NCBI GenBank assembly: GCA_038234975.1
Contig: JBBSUK010000032.1
Span: 1 to 27,343 of the forward strand
Source: Schlegelella_A sp038234975
GTDB taxonomy: Bacteria > Pseudomonadota > Gammaproteobacteria > Burkholderiales > Burkholderiaceae_C
DNA length: 27,343 bases
Reading direction: 5' to 3'
Below the pieces are notes generated by a model. It ran no database searches, was not told the origin of the DNA, and saw only the letters and a program-made list of their open reading frames with translations. Shown in pieces: positions 8,154-16,626 of the stretch (position 1 is the first letter of the stretch; every line of letters starts with the position of its first letter). The translations under genes were made by a program, and so were the position numbers.

Positions 8154-8783
8154 ATGGCGGCGCGTTCGCCCCGGCTCAAGCGCGCATTCGACATCGCCGC
8201 GTCGGCGCTCGGCCTGGTGCTGCTCGCGCCGCTGCTGCTGGTGGCCGCGGTCTGCGTCAAGCTCGACTCGCCGGGCCCCGCGATCTACCGGCAGGAGCGG
8301 GTCGGCCGCGGCGGCCGGCGGTTCCGCATCCACAAGTTCAGGACGATGCGCGTCGCCGACGCCGCGTCGGCCGGGTCGGGCATCACCGTCGGCGCCGATC
8401 CGCGCATCACCCGCGTCGGCGCGTTCCTGCGCCGCACCAAGCTCGACGAGCTGCCGCAGCTCGTCGACGTGCTCGCGGGCGACATGAGCCTGGTCGGCCC
8501 TCGGCCCGAGCTGCCGGCCTACGTCGCCGGCTACCCGGCCGACGTGCGTGCCAAGGTGCTCTCGGTGCGGCCCGGCATCACCGACCTGGCGTCGCTGCGC
8601 TTTCGCGACGAGAGCGCGCTGCTCGCCCGCTCGCCCGACCCCGAGCGCGAGTACCGGCAGGTGGTGCTGCCCGCCAAGCTCGAGCTCGCCTGCGAATACG
8701 TCGACACGGCGACCTTCGCCGGCGACCTGCGCCTGATCGGCCTGACCCTGCGCACGCTGGTCGCGTCGCCGCGGCGTCGATGA
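8154..8783 (+). CDS. initiating sugar-phosphate transferase (PglC/WcaJ-type monotopic phosphoglycosyl transferase)
   Basis: A 209-residue protein, the size of the minimal PglC-type enzyme. Visible parts: KRAFDIAASALGLVLLAPLL, the re-entrant membrane helix; DSPGPAIYRQERVG; the basic KFRTM loop; RRTKLDELPQLVDVLAGDMS with the catalytic D98-E99 pair; LVGPRPELP and VRPGITDLASLRFRDE near the C-terminus. It links a sugar-1-phosphate from a UDP-sugar to undecaprenyl phosphate, starting a lipid-linked glycan on the cytoplasmic face. Standing next to the dehydratase and aminotransferase, it may use their product, as PglC uses UDP-diNAc-bacillosamine. It lacks the four N-terminal helices of WbaP/WcaJ. 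ATG 8154 lies one base after the previous stop; ATGA overlaps the next gene. Confidence 0.92.
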   Translation: MAARSPRLKRAFDIAASALGLVLLAPLLLVAAVCVKLDSPGPAIYRQERVGRGGRRFRIHKFRTMRVADAASAGSGITVGADPRITRVGAFLRRTKLDELPQLVDVLAGDMSLVGPRPELPAYVAGYPADVRAKVLSVRPGITDLASLRFRDESALLARSPDPEREYRQVVLPAKLELACEYVDTATFAGDLRLIGLTLRTLVASPRRR

Positions 8784-10675
8784 CGACCGGTGCGGCGCCG
8801 TCGGCCGGCTGGGCGCGGCTCGAGTCGGCGCTCGACCGGATGCGGCCGCACCGCTATGCCATCACGGTCGTGACCGACGCCGTCGTCGTCGCGATCGCCT
8901 GGAACCTCACCTATCTGTTTCGCCTCGGCTTCGAGCGGTGGTGGTCGGCGCGGCCGGTGTACGACGCTATCGTGATGCTCGGCGTCGTCGTCTGCTACGC
9001 CGTTGTCTTCGCCATGCTCGGCATCCCGCGCGGCATGTGGCGCTTCTCCGGGTTCGACGAGGTGAAGCGCCTCGTCTTCGGCTGCGCCGTCGCCGGCGCC
9101 TTGTCGGCGACGCTGGTGCTGCTGTTCGGGCTGAAGGCGATCCCGCGCGCGGTGCTGGCGCTGCACCCGGTGATCGCGCTGATGGGGCTCGCCGCCGTTC
9201 GCGTCATGGTCCGCATGCTCTACGAGCACGCACGCTCGCAGCGCCACGCCGACGCCGCCGGCTCGCGCCGCGCCATCGTCATGGGTGCCGGCGAGGCGGC
9301 ACGCATGTTGCTCGCGGGCCTGCGCGGCCAGGGCTGGATCGTCGCCGGCCTGCTCGACGACGATCGCGCCAAGCACGGCGCCCGCATCGGTGGCGCCGCG
9401 GTGATCGGAACGCTGGCCGACATCGTGCGCCCCGAGATCGTCGGCAGCGCCACGCACGTGATCGCAGCCCTGCCGAGTGCGACCGCGGCCGAGCGGCGCC
9501 GGGCCGTCGAGCTGGCGATCGCGACCGGGCTGCCGGTGCTGACCGTGCCGTCGATCGGCGAGCTGCGCGACGGTGGGCGGCCGGTCGAGCGCGTGCGTGC
9601 CGTCGAGCCCGAAGACCTGCTCGGCCGCGACCCGGTACAGCTCGACGAGGCCGGGGTCGCACAGCTCGTGCGCGGGCGCGTCATGCTCGTCACCGGCGCC
9701 GGCGGCAGCATCGGCTCGGAGCTGTGCCGCCAGCTCGGCGGCCGCGAGCCGGCGCGGCTGGTGCTCGTCGACGCCAGCGAGTTCAACCTCTACACCGTCG
9801 ACCAGGAACTGCACGAGCGCTTCCCGGGCCTGCCGATCGACGCCCGCATCGGCGACGTGCGCGACCTGGCGCAGATGCGCGACGTGATGACCGCGTACCG
9901 GCCGGCGCTCGTCTTCCACGCCGCCGCGTACAAGCACGTGCCGCTGGTCGAGGCCGGCAACGCCTGGGCGGCGCTGCGCAACAACGTGCTCGGCACCTGG
10001 CACGCCGCGCTGGCGAGCGCCGAGGCCGGCGTCGAGCGCTTCGTGCTGGTGTCGACCGACAAGGCCGTCAACCCGACCAACGTGATGGGCGCGACCAAGC
10101 GCGCCGCCGAGATGGCGATCAGCCGCCTCGCGCAGCGCGAGCCGGGCACGCGCTTCATGGCCGTGCGCTTCGGCAACGTGCTCGGCTCGAGCGGCAGCGT
10201 CATCCCGCGCTTCAAGGAGCAGATCGCGCGCGGCGGCCCGGTCACCGTGACGCACCCCGACATCACGCGCTACTTCATGACGACGGCCGAGGCCGCGCGG
10301 CTGGTGCTGCAGGCCGCGGCGATCGGCGAGACCGGGCAGGTCTACGTGCTCGACATGGGCGAGCCGGTCCGCATCGTCGACCTCGCACGCGACCTGATCC
10401 GGCTCGCCGGGCCTTCGGCAGCCGATGTCGAGGTCGTGTTCTCGGGGCTCCGCCCGGGGGAGAAGCTGTACGAAGAGCTGCTGGCGGATGCGGACCGTAC
10501 GCTGCCGACCGCGTTCGCGGGCCTGCGAATCGCGCGGCTGCAGGCCGACGACGGCGGTGTCGAGGTGCTGATCGGCCTCGCAGCCGCCGTCGCGCCGAAG
10601 GGCGACGACGAGGTCCGCGTGGCGCTCCGGCGCGCGGTTCCGGAGTACACCCCGTCCGCCACAATCGCGCCGTGA
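8780..10675 (+). CDS. membrane nucleotide-sugar 4,6-dehydratase (WbpM/CapD/PglF family)
   Basis: A 631-residue protein, full length for the large-form family. Residues about 28-150 hold four membrane helices; 163-290 form a first Rossmann-like domain; the catalytic SDR domain starts at VMLVTGAGGSIGSEL (302-315) with the NAD-binding glycine motif. The active site reads VSTDKAVNPTNVMGATK, with Met436 replacing the usual tyrosine of Y-x3-K and Lys440 kept. This Met-x3-K form is the hallmark of WbpM-like dehydratases, which convert UDP-GlcNAc to the 4-keto-6-deoxy sugar. LRPGEKLYEELL near the end is another family motif. The product can be aminated by the aminotransferase upstream or reduced to QuiNAc/FucNAc. 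Coupled at both ends by ATGA and GTGA overlaps. Confidence 0.93.
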   Translation: MTTGAAPSAGWARLESALDRMRPHRYAITVVTDAVVVAIAWNLTYLFRLGFERWWSARPVYDAIVMLGVVVCYAVVFAMLGIPRGMWRFSGFDEVKRLVFGCAVAGALSATLVLLFGLKAIPRAVLALHPVIALMGLAAVRVMVRMLYEHARSQRHADAAGSRRAIVMGAGEAARMLLAGLRGQGWIVAGLLDDDRAKHGARIGGAAVIGTLADIVRPEIVGSATHVIAALPSATAAERRRAVELAIATGLPVLTVPSIGELRDGGRPVERVRAVEPEDLLGRDPVQLDEAGVAQLVRGRVMLVTGAGGSIGSELCRQLGGREPARLVLVDASEFNLYTVDQELHERFPGLPIDARIGDVRDLAQMRDVMTAYRPALVFHAAAYKHVPLVEAGNAWAALRNNVLGTWHAALASAEAGVERFVLVSTDKAVNPTNVMGATKRAAEMAISRLAQREPGTRFMAVRFGNVLGSSGSVIPRFKEQIARGGPVTVTHPDITRYFMTTAEAARLVLQAAAIGETGQVYVLDMGEPVRIVDLARDLIRLAGPSAADVEVVFSGLRPGEKLYEELLADADRTLPTAFAGLRIARLQADDGGVEVLIGLAAAVAPKGDDEVRVALRRAVPEYTPSATIAP

Positions 10676-11670
10676 GCCCGTCCGGAACACCGCAGCCCGT
10701 CGATGCCGATCGCATCCTGGCGCTCGCCGGCGAGACGCTCGACATCGAGGCGGCCGCGGTCGCCGGCCTGAAGCGCCGGCTCGACCATCGCCTCGTCGAC
10801 GCCGTGTCGACCATCCTGCAGTCGCAGGGCCGCGTCGTCGTCATGGGCATGGGCAAGAGCGGCCACGTCGGCCGCAAGATCGCCGCCACGCTCGCCTCCA
10901 CCGGCACGCCCGCGATGTTCGTCCACCCCGGCGAGGCCAGCCACGGCGACCTCGGCATGGTGACCCGACACGACGTCGTCCTCGCGATCTCGAACTCGGG
11001 CGAGAGCGATGAGCTCAACGTCATCGTGCCGGTGATCAAGCGCTTGGGCGTTCGCCTGATCGCGATGACCGGCAAGGGCGAGTCCTCGCTGGCGCGGCAT
11101 GCCGACATCGTGCTCGACTGCGGCGTCGACAAGGAAGCGTGCCCGCTCAACCTCGCGCCCACGTCGAGCACCACGGCACAGATGGCGCTGGGCGATGCAC
11201 TCGCCGTCGCGCTGCTCGACGCGCGCGGCTTCGGGCAAGACGATTTCGCACGTTCGCACCCCGGAGGGACGCTCGGGCGGCGGTTGCTGGTCAGGGTCGG
11301 CGATCTGCTCCGGGCCGACGCGGCGTCGCCGCATGTCGCGCCGGAAGTGCCGCTGACCGAGATGCTGCACGTCATGTCGAGCGGTGGCATGGGTATCGCG
11401 GCCGTGGTCGACGCCGATCGGCGCGTCCTCGGCGTTTTCACCGACGGCGACCTGCGCCGCCTGATCGAGACCGGGAACGACATGCGGACGCTGCGGGCCG
11501 GCGACGTCATGCATCGTCGACCGCACGTCGTCGCGATCGACGCTCTCGCGGCGGAAGCCGCTGCCGTGATGGAGAGCGGCAGGATCACGGGCGTGCTCGT
11601 GCTCGACGCCGACGGCCGCTTCGCCGGCGTGCTCAACACCAACGCCTTGTTGCGGGCGAAGGTGATCTGA
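10672..11670 (+). CDS. kdsD: D-arabinose-5-phosphate isomerase (KdsD/KpsF)
   Basis: A 332-residue protein with an N-terminal SIS sugar-isomerase domain (about 40-185) and two C-terminal CBS domains (about 208-270 and 278-332), the full architecture and length of KdsD/KpsF/GutQ. Key stretches: VVVMGMGKSGHVGRKIA, FVHPGEASHGDLGMV, AISNSGESDELN, LAPTSSTTAQMALGDALA and RSHPGGTLGRRLL. The enzyme interconverts D-ribulose 5-phosphate and D-arabinose 5-phosphate, the first step to Kdo. A copy inside a capsule locus, as kpsF in group 2 clusters, usually supplies extra Kdo for the linker or polymer. The start is GTG 10672, overlapping the preceding stop. Whether this is the only copy in the genome cannot be seen here. 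Confidence 0.93.
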   Translation: MSPSGTPQPVDADRILALAGETLDIEAAAVAGLKRRLDHRLVDAVSTILQSQGRVVVMGMGKSGHVGRKIAATLASTGTPAMFVHPGEASHGDLGMVTRHDVVLAISNSGESDELNVIVPVIKRLGVRLIAMTGKGESSLARHADIVLDCGVDKEACPLNLAPTSSTTAQMALGDALAVALLDARGFGQDDFARSHPGGTLGRRLLVRVGDLLRADAASPHVAPEVPLTEMLHVMSSGGMGIAAVVDADRRVLGVFTDGDLRRLIETGNDMRTLRAGDVMHRRPHVVAIDALAAEAAAVMESGRITGVLVLDADGRFAGVLNTNALLRAKVI

Positions 11671-11674
11671 TCGC

Positions 11675-12820
11675 ATGGTCGCAAGACGCGCCGACAGCGT
11701 CGGTGGCGACCCTTTTCCGACGACGGTCTACCTCAACGGCAAGTTCGTCGCCCAACCGACCACAGGCGTGCAGCGCGTCGCGCGCTGTCTCGTGGGCGCG
11801 CTGGACGCGCTGCTGTCGGAGCAACCCGACCACTGTCGCTGGGTGCTGCTCTGCCCTCCAGGGCACGACATACCGGCATTTCGGGCGATCATCGTCGAGG
11901 TCGTCGGCAGTACCACTTTCGGCTTGCATGCCTGGGAGCAGGTGGCGCTGCCGCGCGCCGCGGCCGACGGCCTGCTCGTCAACCTCGCGGGTTCGGCCCC
12001 GGCACGGGCGCGGCGACAGGTCTGCACGTTTCACGACGCCGCGGTATTCGACATGCCCGAGACCTTCTCCTGGCGGTTTCGCCTCTGGTACCGATGGCTC
12101 TTTCGCCGACTCGCAGGCCGGGCCGTGGCGATCGTCACCGTGTCGACGTTCTCGCAGCAGCGCCTCTCGCACCATCTTCGCGTTCCGCAAGCGCGGATCG
12201 TGGTCATCCCCAATGGGGGCGATCACCTTCGCGCCGTCGCCGTCGATCCCTCGTGCCTGGCGAGCAGTGGGCTGACGGCAGATTCGTTCTTCCTCGCTGT
12301 CGGCAGCGACAGCCCGCACAAGAATCTGGCCCGGGTGATCGCGGCGCTAGGGCGGACCGACCCACCGCAGGCGCGCCTCGCCATCGCAGGCGGAGGCCGA
12401 GGCGCGGTCTTCGCGGCATCGACGGCGTCGACGCGGCGCACGGGCGACGAGCGCGTCGTTCGCCTCGGGCAGATCGGCGACGCGCCACTCAAGGCGCTCT
12501 ATTCCTCGGCGATCGCGCTGGTGTTTCCGTCGCTGTACGAAGGCTTCGGTCTACCCCCGCTCGAGGCGATGGATTGCGGCTGTCCGGTCATCGCGTCGAG
12601 ATCAGGTGCGCTGGCGGAGACCTGCGCAGATGCGGCATTGGTCGTCGACCCGCGGGATCCGCGGTCCATCGCCGAGGCGATGGAACGCATCTCCGCCGAC
12701 CCGGCGCTGCGGCGCGACCTGATCGCACGCGGCCATGCGCAAGCGGCGCGCCGTACGTGGCGTAGCGCGGCAGAGAAGCTCAGAGCGGTCGTCTCGGCAC
12801 ATGCCGGGGCCGTTGTGTGA
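11675..12820 (+). CDS. glycosyltransferase family 4
   Basis: A 381-residue GT-B protein. The acceptor half has VYLNGKFVAQPTTGVQRVAR, the T-G-(I/V)-Q-R loop shared by GT4 mannosyl- and rhamnosyltransferases, and TFHDAAVFDMPE. The donor half has FFLAVGSDSPHKNLARVI and a full E-x7-E in YEGFGLPPLEAMDCG. Strong similarity in motif style to the WbdA/WbpX-type enzymes suggests a deoxyhexose or mannose donor, but this is only an inference. ATG 11675 follows the kdsD stop by four bases; the stop overlaps the next gene's GTG. Confidence 0.87.
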   Translation: MVARRADSVGGDPFPTTVYLNGKFVAQPTTGVQRVARCLVGALDALLSEQPDHCRWVLLCPPGHDIPAFRAIIVEVVGSTTFGLHAWEQVALPRAAADGLLVNLAGSAPARARRQVCTFHDAAVFDMPETFSWRFRLWYRWLFRRLAGRAVAIVTVSTFSQQRLSHHLRVPQARIVVIPNGGDHLRAVAVDPSCLASSGLTADSFFLAVGSDSPHKNLARVIAALGRTDPPQARLAIAGGGRGAVFAASTASTRRTGDERVVRLGQIGDAPLKALYSSAIALVFPSLYEGFGLPPLEAMDCGCPVIASRSGALAETCADAALVVDPRDPRSIAEAMERISADPALRRDLIARGHAQAARRTWRSAAEKLRAVVSAHAGAVV

Positions 12821-13971
12821 AGGTGCTCCAACTCTGCAAGTTCTATCCGCCGGTGACGGGCGGAATGGAGGCCGTCGTGCACGCCCTGGCCACCGGCCTC
12901 GCGCGCCGCGGCGTCGACGTGTCCGTGCTGTGCGCGAACACGGGCGCCACGACCGTGCGGGAGCGTTCCGAAGGCGTGGCGATCGTGCGCGCCGCCTCGC
13001 TCGGCCGTGTCCTGAGCACGTCGATCTCGCCGTCGCTCGTCGGAGCCTGCGTGCAGCAGGCCGCTCGCGCCGACATCGTCCACATTCACATGCCGGACCC
13101 GCTCACCGCGCTCGCTCTGCGGCTGAGCGCCACCGGCGCCCGCGTGGTCGTGCATTGGCACAGCGACGTGGTGCGCCAGCGGCTGTCGCGCAGGCTTTAC
13201 GAGCCGCTGCAGAGCTGGTTGCTCGGCCGCGCGGACGCGATCATCGCGACGTCTGCGCGCTATGCAGCGTCTTCGCCGTGGCTGCGCGACGTCGCGGCAA
13301 AGGTTTCGGTGGTGCCGATCGGCATCGGCGACAATGCCGGTCGGGCGCCGGCTGCTGCCGTGGCTGCCGTCCGCAGCCGCTTCGGCGGCCGGCACATCGT
13401 GTTCGGGCTCGGCCGGATGGTCGGCTACAAGGGCTTCGACGTGCTGATCGACGCCGCCGCGCGGCTGCCAGCGCACGCGGTCGTGGTGGTCGGCGGCGAC
13501 GGGCCGCTTCTCGAGCGACACCGCCGGTCTGTGACGGACCGCGGGCTGGGTGAGAAAATCCATTTCGTGGGACGCATTTCGCAATCCGATCTCCCCGTGT
13601 ACTTCGCCGCTTCCCGGGTGTTCTGTCTCCCCTCGACGCAGCGCTCCGAAGCTTACGGCGTGGTCCTCGTCGAAGCCATGGCGGCTGGTCTGCCCGTGGT
13701 GGCGACGTCGATTCCAGGGTCGGGCGTCGGCTGGGTCAATGCCGATGGCGTCACTGGCTTCAACGTCCCCGTCGGTGACGCACCGGCGCTGTCGGAGGCT
13801 CTCGAACGGCTGATCGATGACGACGCGCTCGCCGCGCGCTTCGGCCGTGCCGCGCGCGAGCGTTTTCTCGCCGACCTCACCGAAGCCGAGATGGTCGACC
13901 GCAGCCTGCACCTGTACCAGCGACTGATGAGCGCCGGCGCCGCGGCATCGTCGCCTGCTCCGAAAGCCTGA
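12817..13971 (+). CDS. glycosyltransferase family 4
   Basis: A 384-residue retaining GT-B enzyme. KVLQLCKFYPPVTGGMEAVV is the typical opening with the acceptor-domain glycine loop; ADIVHIHMPDP and VVVHWHSDVVRQ follow. The donor domain has IVFGLGRMVGYKGFDVLI (R and K phosphate contacts) and EAYGVVLVEAMAAG with the E-x7-E pair. This subgroup often includes alpha-mannosyl and rhamnosyl transferases of exopolysaccharide loci. It has no signal peptide or membrane helix. The start is GTG 12817, overlapping the previous TGA, and the next gene starts after a 5-bp gap. Confidence 0.88.
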   Translation: MKVLQLCKFYPPVTGGMEAVVHALATGLARRGVDVSVLCANTGATTVRERSEGVAIVRAASLGRVLSTSISPSLVGACVQQAARADIVHIHMPDPLTALALRLSATGARVVVHWHSDVVRQRLSRRLYEPLQSWLLGRADAIIATSARYAASSPWLRDVAAKVSVVPIGIGDNAGRAPAAAVAAVRSRFGGRHIVFGLGRMVGYKGFDVLIDAAARLPAHAVVVVGGDGPLLERHRRSVTDRGLGEKIHFVGRISQSDLPVYFAASRVFCLPSTQRSEAYGVVLVEAMAAGLPVVATSIPGSGVGWVNADGVTGFNVPVGDAPALSEALERLIDDDALAARFGRAARERFLADLTEAEMVDRSLHLYQRLMSAGAAASSPAPKA

Positions 13972-13976
13972 TCACC

Positions 13977-15149
13977 TTGGACACTCCCCACGCCGAAACC
14001 GCCGCGGTCGCCGCGGCCAGCCGTTCGTCGCGGCCGCACCAACGCGTGCGGCGGTTGCTGCGGACCCTGTTCAGTCCGTTGTTCCTGATCGCGGTGGTGC
14101 TGCCGACGCTGTTCGCCGCCGTCTACTACGGTCTGATCGCATCCGACATCTACGTTTCGGAGTCGCGCTTCGTCGTCCGCAGCCCGCAGCGGCCGCAGGT
14201 GACGGGGCTCAGCGCCTTCTTGCAAGGAACCGGGGTTGGTCGCTCGCAGGACGACACCTATTCCGTGCGCGACTTCATCCTCTCTCGCGACGCCCTGCAC
14301 GAGCTCGACCAGAAGCTCGGGCTGCGCAAGACCTTCACCTCGCTCGACATCGACCCGTTCAGTCGCTTCACCGGTCTGGAATGGGATACGAGCTTCGAGT
14401 CCTTGTACAAGTACTACCGCAAGCGCGTCTCCGTCGACTACGACACCGTCTCGGCGATCTCGGTACTGACCGTGCGCGCCTATACGGCGGAGGATGCTCA
14501 GCGCATCAACGACGTGTTGCTGCAGATGGGCGAGCGGCTCGTCAACCAGCTCAATGTCCGCAGCAGGCGCGACCTCATCAGCGTCGCCGAGCGCGAAGTC
14601 AAGGCGTCGGAGGAGCGCGCCAAGGCGGCGTCGCTGGCCCTTTCAGGCTTCCGGACCAACCAGTCCGTTTTCGATCCCGAGCGGCAGGCGGCCCTTCAGC
14701 TACAGGGCGTCTCGCGTATCCAGGAAGAATTGCTCGCAACCGAAGCTCAGCTGTCGCAGCTGAGACAGGTCTCGCCGAACAATCCGCAGATCTCGACGCT
14801 CACGAATCGGGCGCAGCTGTTGAAGCGCGCCATCGCCGAGCAGAACGCACGTGTTGCCGGCCGCAGCAGCAGCTCGTTCACGACCCAGTCGTCAGGCTAC
14901 GACCGGCTCCAACTCGAGAAGACCTTCGCCGAGCGGCAACTCGCCGTCGCGCTCGCCTCGTTGGAGACGGCGCGCAACGAGGCGCAGCGGCAGCAGCTCT
15001 ATCTCGAGCGACTGGTCCAGCCCAACCTGCCCGACAGCGCGATCGAGCCCCGGCGCGTGCGGATGATCGCGACCGTGTTTCTCCTCGGGCTGATCGTGTG
15101 GGGCGTGCTGGCCCTGATCGTGGCGAGCGTGCGGGAACACACCGAATGA
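13977..15149 (+). CDS. kpsE: capsule export inner-membrane protein, KpsE/CtrB family (PCP-3)
   Basis: A 390-residue polysaccharide co-polymerase-type protein. One membrane helix at about 33-53, then ASDIYVSESRFVVRSPQ, the periplasmic motif typical of KpsE/CtrB/BexC; a long helical, coiled-coil periplasmic region (about 190-345) with ERQAALQLQGVSRIQEELLA; and a second helix at about 361-384 (IATVFLLGLIVWGVLALIVA). These proteins bridge the inner-membrane ABC transporter to the outer-membrane channel. The start appears to be TTG 13977, because no ATG or GTG is in frame between the previous gene and the first helix except GTG 14046, which would remove a basic N-terminal tail. The stop overlaps the permease start, confirming a transporter operon. 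The outer-membrane partner (KpsD/CtrA) is not in the window. Confidence 0.92.
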   Translation: MDTPHAETAAVAAASRSSRPHQRVRRLLRTLFSPLFLIAVVLPTLFAAVYYGLIASDIYVSESRFVVRSPQRPQVTGLSAFLQGTGVGRSQDDTYSVRDFILSRDALHELDQKLGLRKTFTSLDIDPFSRFTGLEWDTSFESLYKYYRKRVSVDYDTVSAISVLTVRAYTAEDAQRINDVLLQMGERLVNQLNVRSRRDLISVAEREVKASEERAKAASLALSGFRTNQSVFDPERQAALQLQGVSRIQEELLATEAQLSQLRQVSPNNPQISTLTNRAQLLKRAIAEQNARVAGRSSSSFTTQSSGYDRLQLEKTFAERQLAVALASLETARNEAQRQQLYLERLVQPNLPDSAIEPRRVRMIATVFLLGLIVWGVLALIVASVREHTE

Positions 15150-15955
15150 CGACCGGCTCGTCGCGTCCCGGCCGGAGCTCGCTGCTCGCCTCGTTCGCGA
15201 TCCAGTGGCGGGTCATACGCGCGCTGATGATGCGCGAGGTCATCACGCGCTACGGCAGGCACAACATCGGCGTGCTGTGGCTCGTCGGCGAGCCGATGCT
15301 GTTCACGCTCGGCATCGCTGCACTTTGGTCGGCCGCTGGCCTCAATCACGGATCGGGTTTGCCGATCGTCGCGTTCGCCATCACGGGCTATTCCTCCGTC
15401 CTGATGTGGCGCAACACGGTGGGTAGGACGGTGAACTCGATTCAGCACAACGCCAACCTGCTCTACCACCGCAACGTACGTGTCATTGACGTGCTCATCA
15501 CCCGCGCGATGCTGGAAATCGCCGGCGCCACGGGCTCGTTCATCGTTCTCCTCCTCATCTTCGCGGGTGCTCAGTGGATCTCTTTCCCGGAGGATCTGTT
15601 CCTGGTCGTGCAGGGCTGGTTGATGCTCGCCTGGTTCGGCATGTCGCTGGCGCTGGCGATCGGCGCGGCGACGGCATTCTCGGAGATCGTCGAGCGGATC
15701 TGGCACCCGACTGCCTACCTGCTGTTTCCCTTGTCCGGCGCGGCATTCATGGTCGACTGGCTGCCGCCGGCAGGTCGGGAGGTGGTTTTGCTGTTGCCGA
15801 TGGTGCACGGCGTCGAGATGGTCCGCGAAGGCTATTTCGGCAGCAGGGTCACCACCCACTACGACCTCGGCTACATGGCGGTCTGCTGCCTCGGGCTGAC
15901 GTTCGTCGGCCTGCTCCTGCTTCGCAGCGCCGCGCGACACGTGGAAGACCGGTGA
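15146..15955 (+). CDS. kpsM: capsular polysaccharide ABC transporter permease (KpsM/CtrC)
   Basis: A 269-residue ABC-2 permease with six predicted membrane helices. The cytoplasmic N-terminus has VIRALMMREVITRYGRHNIG followed by LWLVGEPMLFT, the standard signature of KpsM/CtrC/RkpT proteins. Later segments include YRNV-like YHRNVRVIDVLITRAMLE and LPMVHGVEMVREGYFG before the last helix. With the ATPase encoded next it forms the inner-membrane pump for complete glycan chains. ATG 15146 overlaps the kpsE stop; its stop overlaps the GTG of the ATPase gene. Confidence 0.94.
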   Translation: MTTGSSRPGRSSLLASFAIQWRVIRALMMREVITRYGRHNIGVLWLVGEPMLFTLGIAALWSAAGLNHGSGLPIVAFAITGYSSVLMWRNTVGRTVNSIQHNANLLYHRNVRVIDVLITRAMLEIAGATGSFIVLLLIFAGAQWISFPEDLFLVVQGWLMLAWFGMSLALAIGAATAFSEIVERIWHPTAYLLFPLSGAAFMVDWLPPAGREVVLLLPMVHGVEMVREGYFGSRVTTHYDLGYMAVCCLGLTFVGLLLLRSAARHVEDR

Positions 15956-16626
15956 TTTCGATCGAGAACGTCTCGAAGAGCTACGGCACGAGACACGGCC
16001 GCCGGCCCATCCTGACGGACATCAGCCTCACGCTGAAGCGCGGCCGCAACGTCGGCATCCTCGGCCGCAATGGCGCGGGCAAGTCGACCCTGATCCGCTT
16101 GCTGAGCGGTGCGGAGGCGCCGACGTCCGGGCGCATCGTGCGCGGCATGAGCGTGAGCTGGCCGCTTGCCTTTACCGGTGCGTTTCAGGCCCACCTCACC
16201 GGAATCGACAATCTGAAGTTCGTCAGCCGGGTGTACGGCGTCGACTGGCGTCCCCTGGTGTCCTTCGTCGAAGAGTTCACCGAGCTCGGCCTCTACCTCA
16301 GGGAGCCGGTTGCCCACTACTCCGTCGGCATGACCATGCGGCTGGCGTTCGCGCTGTCGATGGCGATCGAATTCGACTGCTTTCTCATCGACGAAGGTCT
16401 GGCGGTAGGCGATTCCCGATTCGGCGACCGCTGTCACGTCGAGCTGTTCCAGAAGCGCAAGGACCGCGCCTTCATTCTGGTGTCGCACGATCCGAACATC
16501 ATCAGGCTGTACTGCGAGAAGGCCTGTGTCCTGCATGACGGACGCTTGCTCGAGTTCCCGACCGTCGACGCGGCCTATGCCTTCTACGCAGAGGCGGTTC
16601 CAGCGCCCGCAGTCGTCTTCGACTGA
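15952..16626 (+). CDS. kpsT: capsular polysaccharide ABC transporter ATPase (KpsT/CtrD)
   Basis: A 224-residue ABC ATPase. Walker A is GRNGAGKST (38-46), the signature region reads HYSVGMTMRLAFALS (122-136, the degenerate form normal for KpsT), Walker B is FDCFLIDEGL with the catalytic Glu148, and the switch histidine is in ILVSHD (H179). The length equals that of KpsT/CtrD and leaves no room for the C-terminal carbohydrate-binding domain found on Wzt proteins of O8/O9-type O-antigen exporters. It should therefore export glycan independently of a terminal cap. The start GTG 15952 overlaps the kpsM stop; its TGA overlaps the next ATG by one base. Confidence 0.94.
   Translation: MISIENVSKSYGTRHGRRPILTDISLTLKRGRNVGILGRNGAGKSTLIRLLSGAEAPTSGRIVRGMSVSWPLAFTGAFQAHLTGIDNLKFVSRVYGVDWRPLVSFVEEFTELGLYLREPVAHYSVGMTMRLAFALSMAIEFDCFLIDEGLAVGDSRFGDRCHVELFQKRKDRAFILVSHDPNIIRLYCEKACVLHDGRLLEFPTVDAAYAFYAEAVPAPAVVFD

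Noticed and set aside
6122..8260. 712-residue open frame on the minus strand opposite the methyltransferase and aminotransferase genes
   Set aside because: Same antisense artefact of GC-rich codon structure; it spans several well-supported plus-strand genes.
10660..10665. CACAAT as a possible -10 box just before kdsD
   Set aside because: Only four of six consensus matches, no -35 hexamer at proper spacing, and the gene start overlaps the upstream stop, which favours readthrough from the operon.
8531..10690. 719-residue open frame on the minus strand opposite the dehydratase
   Set aside because: High-GC antisense shadow: rich in Arg, Asp, His and Ala with no recognisable motif, while the plus strand encodes a complete dehydratase.
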